Source: an uncultured Macellibacteroides sp.
GTDB taxonomy: Bacteria > Bacteroidota > Bacteroidia > Bacteroidales > Tannerellaceae
Length of the DNA stretch: 64,000 nt
NCBI RefSeq assembly: GCF_963667135.1
Contig: NZ_OY762974.1
Location: forward strand, 3,348,001-3,412,000
Reading direction: 5' to 3'
The notes under the pieces were generated by a model. It was given only the letters and a program-made list of their open reading frames with translations. It did not search any database and was not told the origin of the DNA. This document shows, piece by piece, positions 46,429 through 56,073 of the stretch (the stretch's first letter is position 1; every line of letters begins with the position of its first letter). A program made the position numbers and the translations under genes.

Positions 46429-48117
46429 TTATAAATACTTGGCAAGATCTGCCGGCAGATAGAACGTGTTATTCTTATCTACATATACTACAACCGAATT
46501 AAGTTTGATTGTTTCGGTACCCTTTTTTCCTGTTTGGATAAGGTTGGAGAACGGAGTGATGGTAAGCTGTTTCTTCTTGCTTTTTACCACAAGCGTTGGC
46601 ATGCTTTTCCCGTCTTTGGCAGGTACAATTTCGCACTTATAATTCTTGAACACATCTGTGTGTTTGGCAAAAGTCTGGTTAGACATGGCGTCAAGTTCGC
46701 CGTTAATGCCAAATAATGCACACAGGTAATGGTTTAGTTCCACATTACTGTGCATCCCCAAAGGTAAAGTACCTTGCGGGTGATAAGCGGCCAGGAATAC
46801 TTCTTCGCCGGTATGACCTCCGGTGGTAAATCCGAAACAAGTTTTGGAAGTAAGGAAGTGAGCCATAAAGGTAGATAATCCTCCGCTGTACATAGATTCA
46901 ACATCGCCAGTCTTTGTCCGTTGTTCAAGAGGAATAGGACTGTTCTTGTATCCTTTGTTGTTATAAAGGAGTTGCAGTTCTTCGTTGGTCAGTTCAAATC
47001 CGGCATATTTACGGAAGATGTTTTGTACTTCCGATGCCGGTTCGCTGTTCAATTTATTGGCAAAACCTTCGGCTGTAAGCTTAAATTGAGAGAATTGTCC
47101 AAACAGTTGATCTTTGGTTAGCTTATCGTATCCTCCACAACGGGAAGCACCCAGACTGATACCACTGTTGCCATGGTCGGGAACAATAATAACAGCAGTT
47201 TCACCATTTTGTTTAGCAAATTCAATAGCAGCACCACACGCTCTGTCGAAAGCTAAAAAGTCGGAAGCCATACCAACCGGATCATTGGCATGAGCAGCCC
47301 AGTCAACTTTGCTACCTTCCACCATCAGGAAAAACCCTTTTTCGTTTTTAGCAAGCTTTTCGATTGCCTTGCGGGTCATTTCCTCTAAAGAAGGAATTGC
47401 AGTCGTGTCGCGATCCAAATCGTAAGGCATTTCTTTATCACCGAACAAAGCCCACATTTTTTCGCCGCTGTACGAACGCATAGCATTCAAGTCATTCTTG
47501 AATACTCCGTATCCGTTCGACTCAAGGTAAGACTGACTGGAAGCAGGAAGCAAAGAGGTGCCTCCGCCAATTACCACGGTCAGATCGTTGTGAGCCATCT
47601 GCGGAGCAATCCATTCGTACTTACCACGGTTATAGCTATGAGCAGAACAATCGGCCGGAGTAGCATGTGGAAATTCGCAGGTAAACACCAATCCGGTAGA
47701 TTTACCATACTTCATTTTCGCAGCTTCCAAAACGGTTACGAGCGGCTGATAAGCGCGGGTCGAATCGATTGGAAATATATCATTATCTCCATCGCTCCAG
47801 GGATGTGTAGACACAAATCCTGTAATACTTGGAATACCTGTCATATAACAAGAAGTAGTAGGCGCAGAGTCTCCGATAGGTGCATTGGACGAATGCGTCC
47901 GAACCGTACCACACAGATAAGGGTCTATGTTAAGGTTAGGCATACCTGGATTATTGTACCACTGCAACCAGCGGGCAATAGAAACAGTAGCCAGAGATGT
48001 GCCGTCGGGAATGAGTAAAATAACATTCTTGACGGGCTTTACGTTTTCGACTTCAGCTGCTTTTACCGGAGCTATCAGTATAGCCAGCAAAAGCAGAAAG
48101 GTCATCGTTTTTTTCAT
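46429..48117 (-). CDS. Alkaline phosphatase
   Basis: Periplasmic phosphomonoesterase that frees phosphate, 562 residues, with a signal peptide (FLLLLAILIAPVKA). Zinc/magnesium motifs: LIPDGTS near residue 37, nucleophile Ser in GDSAPTTSCYMTG near 83, HATPADCSAHS near 150, EGSKVDWAAHAND near 275 and VPDHGNSG near 318. It is longer than E. coli PhoA, with an insert before the C-terminal HTGEEV block. It starts 20 bp after the M24 peptidase gene stop, so the two are co-transcribed. No Pho box is evident. Confidence 0.93.
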   Translation of the reverse strand: MKKTMTFLLLLAILIAPVKAAEVENVKPVKNVILLIPDGTSLATVSIARWLQWYNNPGMPNLNIDPYLCGTVRTHSSNAPIGDSAPTTSCYMTGIPSITGFVSTHPWSDGDNDIFPIDSTRAYQPLVTVLEAAKMKYGKSTGLVFTCEFPHATPADCSAHSYNRGKYEWIAPQMAHNDLTVVIGGGTSLLPASSQSYLESNGYGVFKNDLNAMRSYSGEKMWALFGDKEMPYDLDRDTTAIPSLEEMTRKAIEKLAKNEKGFFLMVEGSKVDWAAHANDPVGMASDFLAFDRACGAAIEFAKQNGETAVIIVPDHGNSGISLGASRCGGYDKLTKDQLFGQFSQFKLTAEGFANKLNSEPASEVQNIFRKYAGFELTNEELQLLYNNKGYKNSPIPLEQRTKTGDVESMYSGGLSTFMAHFLTSKTCFGFTTGGHTGEEVFLAAYHPQGTLPLGMHSNVELNHYLCALFGINGELDAMSNQTFAKHTDVFKNYKCEIVPAKDGKSMPTLVVKSKKKQLTITPFSNLIQTGKKGTETIKLNSVVVYVDKNNTFYLPADLAKYL

Positions 48118-48137
48118 ATTTGTAAATTTAAAGTGAA

Positions 48138-49313
48138 TTATAGTAAATGAATAATTTCTTCTTCAAAAAGAGTGAGCTTCTCTACACCGGTACTTGTTAC
48201 CAAAAAACTGTTTTCTATACCAACGGCCCCTGTACCCGGAATAACAAACTTGGGCTCGAGGGCGAAAGTCATATTCTCCTCAAGCAGTTCTTTCGAACGT
48301 GGGGTTAACACAGGTAATTCGTTTATTTGGATGCCAATTCCGTGTCCTACAAACTTTGCTTGCTGCTTCGTTCCCATGAAATAGGCTGAAAGACCTTCTT
48401 TCTCGGCGATACCGGCAGCTATATTATATAAGACAGAGCAGGCTACGCCGGGTTTTGCCGTTTGTTCCACTTCATGCTGAATCTCCAGAGAAACCTGATG
48501 GGCCTTATATGCCAGTTCAGAAAGTTTACCAACGGCAAATACGCGGGTCATGTCGGTTAGGTAGGCAGTGTAATTCCCTGCCATATCAACCATAACTGCC
48601 ATACCCTCTTTAAGCACAGAACCATTGGCACCAAGCGGGCAGGAGGGACTCATCCCTTTACCGCCAAGCGCAAAATCGAAGGGAGAGGGAGCTTCCGCAT
48701 TATCTCCGGCCAAAATACTTCCCATGTGAATATCCATATTCGGACCAAATGCCCTGAATACTCCGATAGAACCATGCTGACGCATCTTATTTTCTATTTC
48801 AAACTGAAACTCAAGGTCGGTCATGCCCGGACGAAAGCAAGAAGGAATCTTTGCATAAGTAGCCGCATGCTGTTTGGCCGAAATGCGAAACTGTCCAATC
48901 TCCCAGGGAGTCTTTATCATGCGGACCCTACGCATCAATGCAGTAGCATTACCTGTTTCTTTCGGATTAAAAAGCTGTTGTAAGCGAATGTAATCACTGT
49001 ATGTGAGCTCATCAGCTTCTAAAAGTAATTTCTCAGGCATCTTAATACCCTTTTCAGCAAATATATCAGGTATCTGTTCGGGCTTACGAATATATGAAAC
49101 CAGTTCGCCTTTAATTCCACTTGGACGCTTTACAAAAAATAAGGGATTACCCTGAACCGGAAGGTAAAAGTATCCGCTAAATATCTGTCCTGTTGTATAG
49201 TATAAGTTTACATCAACTGTTAGCAGACAGCTGTCCGCATTCACCTTCAACATAGCTTCCCTCATCCGCTGCCATTTCAACTCCAGGTCGGCACTAAGTT
49301 CTTTTGAAATCAT
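48138..49313 (-). CDS. M24 metallopeptidase, Xaa-Pro dipeptidase type
   Basis: Cytoplasmic pita-bread fold peptidase of 391 residues that likely cleaves Xaa-Pro peptides. An N-terminal creatinase-like domain (residues about 1-145) precedes the catalytic domain. Metal ligands: Asp in MVDMAGNYTAYLTDMTRVF near residues 222-235, His in FVGHGIGIQINE near 318, Glu in FALEPKFVIPG near 350 and Glu in VGIENSFLVT near 365. It is the first gene of the unit with the alkaline phosphatase. Confidence 0.92.
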   Translation of the reverse strand: MISKELSADLELKWQRMREAMLKVNADSCLLTVDVNLYYTTGQIFSGYFYLPVQGNPLFFVKRPSGIKGELVSYIRKPEQIPDIFAEKGIKMPEKLLLEADELTYSDYIRLQQLFNPKETGNATALMRRVRMIKTPWEIGQFRISAKQHAATYAKIPSCFRPGMTDLEFQFEIENKMRQHGSIGVFRAFGPNMDIHMGSILAGDNAEAPSPFDFALGGKGMSPSCPLGANGSVLKEGMAVMVDMAGNYTAYLTDMTRVFAVGKLSELAYKAHQVSLEIQHEVEQTAKPGVACSVLYNIAAGIAEKEGLSAYFMGTKQQAKFVGHGIGIQINELPVLTPRSKELLEENMTFALEPKFVIPGTGAVGIENSFLVTSTGVEKLTLFEEEIIHLL

Positions 49314-49354
49314 TTTTATGTCCTGTTATCAGTTCTTATTATTAATTCAAGCAC

Positions 49355-49362
49355 CAAAGTTA
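49355..49362 (-). promoter_or_regulatory. Predicted -7 box, M24 peptidase / phosphatase
   Basis: Reads TAACTTTG on the minus strand, 42 bp before ATG 49313. Confidence 0.5.
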
Positions 49363-49420
49363 TTAAATTAACCCATTTTGATGATTCCATTTACATTTTT
49401 TAGGGAACTTGTAACGCTAA

Positions 49421-50665
49421 TTAGGGTTTCATGCCCAAGGCTTCAATATAACCGGGGTTTTTTAGGCAATTCGCAAATTTCATATTTTCCAGTAATTCAA
49501 GCATGGCCTGTTTAACCAAAGCCTGATCCGGGCGAGCGGCACGTATCTCGTTAAAGTTGTTTCGGGGTTGTAGGGTATATTGAATAATAAGATCCCAATT
49601 GGCCGGTTTATTAATTCGAACCATACAGCTTGTTTTCTCCATTTTCTTATACGGCCAGAAATGCCAGCCCATATTGTTTCGCTCCATCAGACGACGGAAA
49701 GCACCTACCCATTCGTCCGTGTTTTCTCCTGTCTCACCCATATAAAGAGGCAGATTGACTTTGGTGCGGAAATCAACAAAGTCTTGCAGGTTGGTTTGAA
49801 GCGTATCACACCAATAACGGTGGCAGGTATACATCATCTTACCGTCAATTGCTTTTTCGTCAAACATCGTGAAATTACTATTCCACTGAGCTCCTCCAAG
49901 TAATATAATGTGGTTCTTATCTACCGAACGGATAGCCTCGATTCCTTTCTTATATACAGGAACAAGTTGCTTGTTGATCTCCTCCTTATTGTTAAAGTGA
50001 GTGGCGATGGGTTCGTTAAGCAGATCGTACCCTAAGATTGCAGGCTCATCTTTGTAGCGATTTGCGATTTTCTTCCATATCTCGCAGAATAACTGCTGAC
50101 TTTCTTCGCTTTCAAACAGCCATGGATATCCGTAACTGTCGTCAATATTGTCGCCTGTCTGACCACCGGGAGCGTCGTGCATATCAAGAATTATGTAAAG
50201 ACCTTCCTCCTTGCACCATTTAATAACACTATCTATCCGGGCAAAACCATCCTGATTGCTCTTTAAACCCATGTAATCCTCGTCTGTGAAAGATTTATAG
50301 TGAAAGGGGAGGCGTATGGAATTCATTCCTGTTTGTTTAATGTAGGCGATATCCTCGCGGGTGATGTAATTGTCTTTGAACGCTTTCCAGAACTGCTCTG
50401 TGAAATCGGGACCAACCATTTCACGGAAGGCCTGATCTATCAAACGGAATGAGCTCACATCTTTAAACAGAAACATATATCCTTCCGGATTAAGCCAGTT
50501 TCCCAGATTGATACCCTGGATAAGAAATGGTTTACCCTCCGGAGTAATTACATGTTGATTTTTTATCCCAAGAAAAAGATTTTTATTCGATTGCTCTTTA
50601 ATGGAAGAAGCCTTGCACGTAAAGAATAATGACAATAAGAATAAGAATAAAACACTTTTTTTCAT
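49421..50665 (-). CDS. Glycoside hydrolase family 5
   Basis: Exported beta-glycanase of 414 residues with a signal peptide (VLFLFLLSLFFTCKAS; the Cys could make it a lipoprotein). The TIM barrel carries the acid/base Glu in GYDLLNEPIA near residue 212 and the nucleophile Glu in LPLYMGETGENTDEW near residue 308. The N-terminal GINLGNWLNPEG is a GH5 hallmark. GH5 covers cellulase, mannanase, beta-1,3-glucanase and others, so the substrate is open. It is divergent from the ECF sigma gene of the mannan-type locus. Confidence 0.92.
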   Translation of the reverse strand: MKKSVLFLFLLSLFFTCKASSIKEQSNKNLFLGIKNQHVITPEGKPFLIQGINLGNWLNPEGYMFLFKDVSSFRLIDQAFREMVGPDFTEQFWKAFKDNYITREDIAYIKQTGMNSIRLPFHYKSFTDEDYMGLKSNQDGFARIDSVIKWCKEEGLYIILDMHDAPGGQTGDNIDDSYGYPWLFESEESQQLFCEIWKKIANRYKDEPAILGYDLLNEPIATHFNNKEEINKQLVPVYKKGIEAIRSVDKNHIILLGGAQWNSNFTMFDEKAIDGKMMYTCHRYWCDTLQTNLQDFVDFRTKVNLPLYMGETGENTDEWVGAFRRLMERNNMGWHFWPYKKMEKTSCMVRINKPANWDLIIQYTLQPRNNFNEIRAARPDQALVKQAMLELLENMKFANCLKNPGYIEALGMKP

Positions 50666-50697
50666 AACAGTAAGTAAATTAAAGAATTTAACATAAG

Positions 50698-50705
50698 CAA
50701 AGATA
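50698..50705 (-). promoter_or_regulatory. Predicted -7 box, GH5
   Basis: Reads TATCTTTG on the minus strand, 33 bp before ATG 50665. Confidence 0.55.
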
Positions 50706-50803
50706 TACGTTTTATTAAAGAAAACAAACAGGAAATATAGTTCTTAAAATAATAGGAATGGTGTATGATTTAAAACAATTGTGTATAAATCTAAAAAAAA
50801 ATG

Positions 50804-50811
50804 TACATTTG
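50804..50811 (+). promoter_or_regulatory. Predicted -7 box, ECF sigma gene
   Basis: TACATTTG, 67 bp before ATG 50878, so the sigma gene appears to use the housekeeping sigma. A TTG at 50779-50781 may be part of the -33 element. Confidence 0.5.
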
Positions 50812-50877
50812 CATTTCAGAAAACAATCCATAGGATACAATTAGTTCGTACAATCAGAGAGTTATCCATTATTCAGT

Positions 50878-51462
50878 ATGATATATCAGGAAGACAGACC
50901 AAACGTATTAAGTGTAAGGGGGGATTTTGATACCATATATATCAATAATTTCTCCCGGTTGTTCCTATTTGCCAAAGAGTATGTTTTATTTGATGAAGAT
51001 GCAGAAAATATTGTACAGGATGTATTCCTGATGCTTTGGGAAAAAAAGGACGTATTGCGGGTGAACGTTAGTCTTACAGCCTATCTTTTTACTTTGGTGA
51101 AAAACAAATGCATCGATTTTCTCCGCCATAATATGGTAGCTCAGACATATACGGAAACCATTCAAAACGAATACAACGCAGAGCTGAATCTAAAGTTGTA
51201 TGCGTTGGAATCGTTTAATCAAAGTCTTGAATCGGATGAGGATATTGAAACACTGCTTCAACAAGCCATTGATAAACTCCCGGAAAGATGCAGGCTTATA
51301 TTTATTAAGAGTCGAATTGAAGGAAAAAAGTATAAAGAAATTGCAGAAGAACTCAATCTTTCTGTAAATACGGTGGAAGGCCAGATTTCCATTGCATTAA
51401 AAAAGCTGCGCGAAGAACTAAGAGACTACCTTCCCTTGCTGATTTTTTTATTTATTTGTTAA
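50878..51462 (+). CDS. ECF RNA polymerase sigma factor
   Basis: Extracytoplasmic-function sigma-70 factor of 194 residues, Bacteroidetes PUL type. Region 2 includes YLFTLVKNKCIDFLR near residue 63. Region 4 includes LPERCRLIFIKSRIEGKKYKEIAEEL (about residues 135-160, split here: RIEGKKYKEIAEEL), the helix-turn-helix. It is expected to activate the SusC promoter when released by the FecR-type anti-sigma 72 bp downstream. The tail LPLLIFLFIC is hydrophobic, which is unusual. Confidence 0.94.
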   Translation: MIYQEDRPNVLSVRGDFDTIYINNFSRLFLFAKEYVLFDEDAENIVQDVFLMLWEKKDVLRVNVSLTAYLFTLVKNKCIDFLRHNMVAQTYTETIQNEYNAELNLKLYALESFNQSLESDEDIETLLQQAIDKLPERCRLIFIKSRIEGKKYKEIAEELNLSVNTVEGQISIALKKLREELRDYLPLLIFLFIC

Positions 51463-51534
51463 ACTATGTTTATTTTAAGCTTTTGATTGGTGGTAAGTTT
51501 TCCGCCAATCGCTCTTATATCAAATGCCCAAAAA

Positions 51535-52509
51535 ATGCACGATTTATTTATAAGATATTTTAATGGAGAAATGTCTCCACAAGAAAAAAAAGAACTCTTT
51601 CAAAAGCTTCAGCAATCGCCTGAAGAAAAGAAAGTGTTTGCCGAGATGCAGAATGCTTGGGCATTGTCTTCTTTATCTATACCAGTCAATCATAAACTTG
51701 CAGCTTTTAAGCTTGCTCAATTTAAAAAGAACGAAAAGAAACGTTACTTTGTAAAGTATATTAGACCAGTGTTGGGGTATGCAGCAGCAGTTGTTGTGGC
51801 TGTTGCTGCTACTTGGGCAGTCTTAACCCAATTCGAACCCTCATTTGCCAAGGATGCTATCGCAGGATATGAAGAATTTTCGACTCCTGCAGGACAACGG
51901 GCTAAGATGACATTGTATGATGGTACGGTTGTGTGGCTGAATGCCAGCTCCACTCTTAAGTATCCAAATAGATTTTCTGATAATGTTCGCCGGGTTGAAT
52001 TGGATGGCGAAGCTTACTTCGAAGTTAAACATAATAAAAAAGTCCCTTTTATTGTTTCGACCGAAAAAATGAACATTCGTGTTCTCGGAACTAAGTTTAA
52101 TGTGTTTGCCTATAAAGGGAAAGCCGACTTTACCACCACGTTGGTTGAAGGATCTGTGAGGATATCGGATAAAAATGATGCCTCTCGTACCATGCTTCTT
52201 AAACCATCGGAAACTGCCGAATTAAGAGGGAATAAGCTTTTTAAGACAAAGTATAAAAATGAAAACCTTCTTTTGTGGCGTTCAGGTATATATTCTTTTG
52301 ACGATGTTACATTTAGTGAGATGGTGAAGAAATTGGAACTGTATTATGATGTAACCATTCACGTTAACAACAACGAACTGATTAAAAATAAATTTACAGC
52401 AAAATTTCGTCAGAGGGATGGCATCGAAAGTGTTTTACGAACGCTTCAGAAGGCTTATTCATTCAGGTTTGAAAAAGATGAAGAAAAAAATATTATAACA
52501 ATTAAATAG
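51535..52509 (+). CDS. FecR-type anti-sigma factor
   Basis: Inner membrane regulator of 324 residues from ATG 51535. A cytoplasmic N-terminal sigma-binding part (residues about 1-80) is followed by one membrane helix (YAAAVVVAVAATWAVL, about residues 84-98). A periplasmic FecR domain comes next (VTTPAGQRAKMTL-like GQRAKMTLYDGTVVWLNA near residue 123) and a DUF4974 C-terminal domain (FDDVTFSEMVKKLELYYD). It receives a signal from the SusC STN domain. The TTG-initiated extension from 51487 adds 16 unlikely residues and is not used. Confidence 0.93.
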   Translation: MHDLFIRYFNGEMSPQEKKELFQKLQQSPEEKKVFAEMQNAWALSSLSIPVNHKLAAFKLAQFKKNEKKRYFVKYIRPVLGYAAAVVVAVAATWAVLTQFEPSFAKDAIAGYEEFSTPAGQRAKMTLYDGTVVWLNASSTLKYPNRFSDNVRRVELDGEAYFEVKHNKKVPFIVSTEKMNIRVLGTKFNVFAYKGKADFTTTLVEGSVRISDKNDASRTMLLKPSETAELRGNKLFKTKYKNENLLLWRSGIYSFDDVTFSEMVKKLELYYDVTIHVNNNELIKNKFTAKFRQRDGIESVLRTLQKAYSFRFEKDEEKNIITIK

Positions 52510-52668
52510 AACGATTATTAAAAAACTCATATTGTTGAACCTTAAAAGAATTTGAGCCTATGGTTTAGAGACAGTATAAAAAAATGCCGGCAGATGTTCC
52601 CGCATCCACCGACATCAAGCTAACACGAATTATTAAAAATAAGTATTAACAGTAAACAGTACAAAGTT
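52510..52668. promoter_or_regulatory. SusC leader with imperfect hairpin
   Basis: The 159-bp gap between FecR and SusC genes. TGCCGGCAGATG (52585-52596) pairs with CATCCACCGACA (52603-52614) at 9 of 12 positions around a 6-nt loop, with no T-run. No TAnnTTTG box was seen, as expected if the ECF sigma reads this promoter. Confidence 0.4.
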
Positions 52669-55600
52669 ATGGAAAAAGATCCTTTGTCCAATCTTTTATT
52701 ATTTCAAAATTATCACATTAAGAAATTTTTGAATATTATGAGAATTTCAACCTTTCTTCTTTTCCTATGTGTATTTACCTCATTCGCAACTACGAGTAAC
52801 TCTCAGAATGCAAAAGTAAATATCTCAGGAAATAGTTTAACAGTCGGTAATTTTATCGATCAAGTAGAAAAGCAAACAGATTATTTGTTTGTGTACAGTA
52901 AGAATGAAGTTAACATAAACGAAGCCGTTGCCGTTAAATCGGGAGATAAATCGGTTTCAGAATGTTTAACTGAGGCGTTTAAAAATTCGGATGTTAAGTA
53001 TGCATTCGAAAATGATTACATTGTATTAACAAAAAATGCAACCCCTTCTCTTCCTCAAACAGGAAAGAAAATCAATGGTGTGGTTAAAGACTCCAAGGGT
53101 GAAGCTGTTATCGGAGCCAATGTTGTAGTAAAAGGTACTACAAATGGAACGATCACTGATATCGACGGAAAGTATTCCTTAGATGTTCCTGCCGGAGCCG
53201 TACTTCAGGTTTCTTACATCGGTTATCTTACAAAAGAAATACCAGTAGGAAGTCAGCCTGTTATTAATGTTGAGCTTCTTGAAGACAGTCAGGCTCTTGA
53301 CGAAGTAGTGGTAGTAGGTTATGGTACGATGCGTAAATCAGACGTTACCGGTTCTATCTCAGTAACTAAGGGAGAAGATATGATTAAAGCTCAGTCTTTT
53401 AGTGCATTAGATAACCTTAGAGGTAAAGCTTCTGGTGTTAACATCTTTTCTAACTCAGGACAGCCAGGTGGTTCCAGCCGTGTTATCATTCGTGGTATCG
53501 GTACTATTAACTCATCTTCTGATCCCTTGTATGTAGTTGACGGTGTGGTAATGGAAGACTTCAAACTTTTGAACCCGAATGATATCGAACGTATCGAAGT
53601 ATTGAAAGATGCTTCTGCTGCAGCTATCTATGGTGCTCGTGGTGCCAATGGTGTTATCTTGGTATCAACCAAACGTGGTAATAAGGGTGAAGGTACAAGC
53701 ATCAGCTATAGCGGTTCTGTAAGTATGAGTAATGCTGCCAGTTATATGGAAACTCTGAATGCACAACAATGGACAGATGCTTTCATGCAAGGTTTGGAAA
53801 ATGAAAACAAATGGATGGGATACGACTGGTCTTTGAATCGTACAGACTGGTTTAATGATTCTAAGTTCTTTGATGCACAAGGCAATCCTTTGTATAATAC
53901 AAACTGGCAAAAAGAAGCAACTCGCACAGCTGTTTCTCACAACCATCAGTTAAGTATTCAGCAGGGTGGTAAAAATTCTTCAGTAGGCGCATTCTTAAAC
54001 TACACCGATCAGCAGGGTATTGTGAACAATACGTTTATGAAACGTTTGAATATGAAGTTGGCTTACGATGCTAATCCTACACCTTGGTTATCTACTGCAA
54101 TTAACTTGTTGGTAAACCATACGTGGCAGCGCTATACTCCTGAAGAAGGTGGAGGACAGGATGCTCGTCGTACCATGATTGAAATGATGCCTTGGATGCC
54201 TGTTACGATGCCTGACGGTTCGTATACAACTTCTACAAGCTCAACATTATCAGGAGACTTAGGTTTCGAAGGTATGTCTAACCCTGTTATGATTTTGGAA
54301 CAACAAAAACGTATGAACTACCGTACACAGATTTTCGGTAATGCTGCGTTTACATTCCATTTGGCTAAAGATTTGGATTTGAAAACACAGATTGGTGTTG
54401 ATAACCACAATAACACATACAGAGGTTATTCTTCAATAGGTCTTAATAATATTTCAATGCCTAATGGATGGGCAGAAATCAATCATACCAATACACTGTA
54501 TTGGCAGGAAGAAACTTACCTGACTCACAACCTGACAAGTGGTAAGCATCGTTTGAATACAATGGCCGGTCTTTCATGGCAGGAACGTGTATATAATTAT
54601 GACAGATCAAGAACAGAAGGATTCTCTGACGACTTCTATGAATGGAATAACATGGGTGTCGCTACAACTCCTGATCCTCCTACATCAGATTGGAACCGTT
54701 GGGCAATGAACTCTTATTTCTTGCGTGGAGCTTATTCTTATGATGATAAATATATGGCTACTGTTACTGCCCGTATGGATGGTTCTTCTAAGTTTGGAGA
54801 AAACAATAAATACGCTTTCTTCCCATCTTTAGGTTTGGGTTGGAATATGTCTCAGGAAGGATTCATGAAAGATATCGAAGCCATCAATCTGTTGAAGTTG
54901 CATTCCAGTTATGGTATGACAGGTAACTCTGAAATTGGTACATATTCTTCATTGGCTATGATTAATTCAGGTACAGATATTTTAAATGATAACCGTGCTG
55001 CTACAGCTCATGTTTCTTCTCTTGCCAATCCTGATTTGAAATGGGAAAAGACAGGTCAGTTCGACTTTGGTGTAAATTTAAATATGTTTAGTAATCGTCT
55101 TAACTTTGATGTATCTTACTATTATAAGAAAACAACAGACTTGTTGTTGGAACGTCCGGTTCCTCATTCAACAGGTTTCTCTTCTGTAATGGATAATATT
55201 GGTTCTGTACAGAACAAAGGTTTGGATATCATGATTAATACTGTTAACCTACAGGGTAAAGATTTCTCATGGGCTTCCACTTTGAATGTTAACTACAACA
55301 AGAATAAGATTCTAGAATTAGGCGAAAATAATGAAGACATCGAACCGGGACCATGGTGGGTATCAGGTTCACAGACTATCTTACGTGTAGGTCAATCTTT
55401 GGGTTCTTTCTATGGTTACGAACGTCTGGGCGTTTGGACAGAAGACGAAAGGGCTGAAGCCGAAGCCGCAGGTTCTGCTGTAGGTCGTGCTAAACGTTCT
55501 GCCGACAAGAAAATCTTAGGAAAAGGTACTCCTGATTTCTCTGGTAGCTTTATCAATGAATTCAACTATAAGAACTGGGATTTGACTGTAGACTTACAGT

Positions 55601-56049
55601 TTGTAGCCGGTGTTGAAGTAATGCAACAGTATTGCCACTCAACTTACGACCGTTTTGGTATCACCAGTGGTTTGAGTAAGATTCTTACTGATGCTTATGA
55701 TGGAACAAATCCTAACACTATGCAGCAGGCTATATACCTTTGTAACTCTGGTCACGCAGGTCAGGATACTCAGTTAGACTCTCAATGGGTTAGCGACGGT
55801 TCTTATCTTCGTGGTAACTTGATTCAATTAGGTTATACATTTAACCCACAACAGTGTAAATCAATCGGTTTGGGTAGTATGCGTATTTATGCAAGTGTAA
55901 ATAATGCATTTGTTATCAATTCAAGTGATTTCTTCGGTTTCGATCCTGAAGGTACTTCTCAAGGTAGCAACCAATGGGGACAGAATATGTACTTCTTCCA
56001 GTATCCGAAGCCAAGAACGTATACAGTCGGTTTGAATGTAACATTTTAA
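52669..56049 (+). CDS. SusC-like TonB-dependent transporter with STN domain
   Basis: Outer membrane glycan importer, 1126 residues. The first 45 residues contain the signal peptide; the alternative ATG at 52738 (MRISTFLLFLCVFTSFA) is equally plausible as start. An STN secretin/TonB domain, about residues 55-125, contacts the anti-sigma factor. A CarboxypepD-reg domain (GVVKDSKGEAVIGANVVVKG) spans about 130-205. The TonB box DEVVVVGYGT is near residue 210; the plug contains the SusC-type DPLYVVDGVVM and LKDASAAAIYGARGANGVIL motifs. The barrel ends YTVGLNVTF. It pairs with SusD 24 bp downstream. Confidence 0.96.
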   Translation: MEKDPLSNLLLFQNYHIKKFLNIMRISTFLLFLCVFTSFATTSNSQNAKVNISGNSLTVGNFIDQVEKQTDYLFVYSKNEVNINEAVAVKSGDKSVSECLTEAFKNSDVKYAFENDYIVLTKNATPSLPQTGKKINGVVKDSKGEAVIGANVVVKGTTNGTITDIDGKYSLDVPAGAVLQVSYIGYLTKEIPVGSQPVINVELLEDSQALDEVVVVGYGTMRKSDVTGSISVTKGEDMIKAQSFSALDNLRGKASGVNIFSNSGQPGGSSRVIIRGIGTINSSSDPLYVVDGVVMEDFKLLNPNDIERIEVLKDASAAAIYGARGANGVILVSTKRGNKGEGTSISYSGSVSMSNAASYMETLNAQQWTDAFMQGLENENKWMGYDWSLNRTDWFNDSKFFDAQGNPLYNTNWQKEATRTAVSHNHQLSIQQGGKNSSVGAFLNYTDQQGIVNNTFMKRLNMKLAYDANPTPWLSTAINLLVNHTWQRYTPEEGGGQDARRTMIEMMPWMPVTMPDGSYTTSTSSTLSGDLGFEGMSNPVMILEQQKRMNYRTQIFGNAAFTFHLAKDLDLKTQIGVDNHNNTYRGYSSIGLNNISMPNGWAEINHTNTLYWQEETYLTHNLTSGKHRLNTMAGLSWQERVYNYDRSRTEGFSDDFYEWNNMGVATTPDPPTSDWNRWAMNSYFLRGAYSYDDKYMATVTARMDGSSKFGENNKYAFFPSLGLGWNMSQEGFMKDIEAINLLKLHSSYGMTGNSEIGTYSSLAMINSGTDILNDNRAATAHVSSLANPDLKWEKTGQFDFGVNLNMFSNRLNFDVSYYYKKTTDLLLERPVPHSTGFSSVMDNIGSVQNKGLDIMINTVNLQGKDFSWASTLNVNYNKNKILELGENNEDIEPGPWWVSGSQTILRVGQSLGSFYGYERLGVWTEDERAEAEAAGSAVGRAKRSADKKILGKGTPDFSGSFINEFNYKNWDLTVDLQFVAGVEVMQQYCHSTYDRFGITSGLSKILTDAYDGTNPNTMQQAIYLCNSGHAGQDTQLDSQWVSDGSYLRGNLIQLGYTFNPQQCKSIGLGSMRIYASVNNAFVINSSDFFGFDPEGTSQGSNQWGQNMYFFQYPKPRTYTVGLNVTF

Positions 56050-56073
56050 TTAACTTAAGTAATGACATCTAAA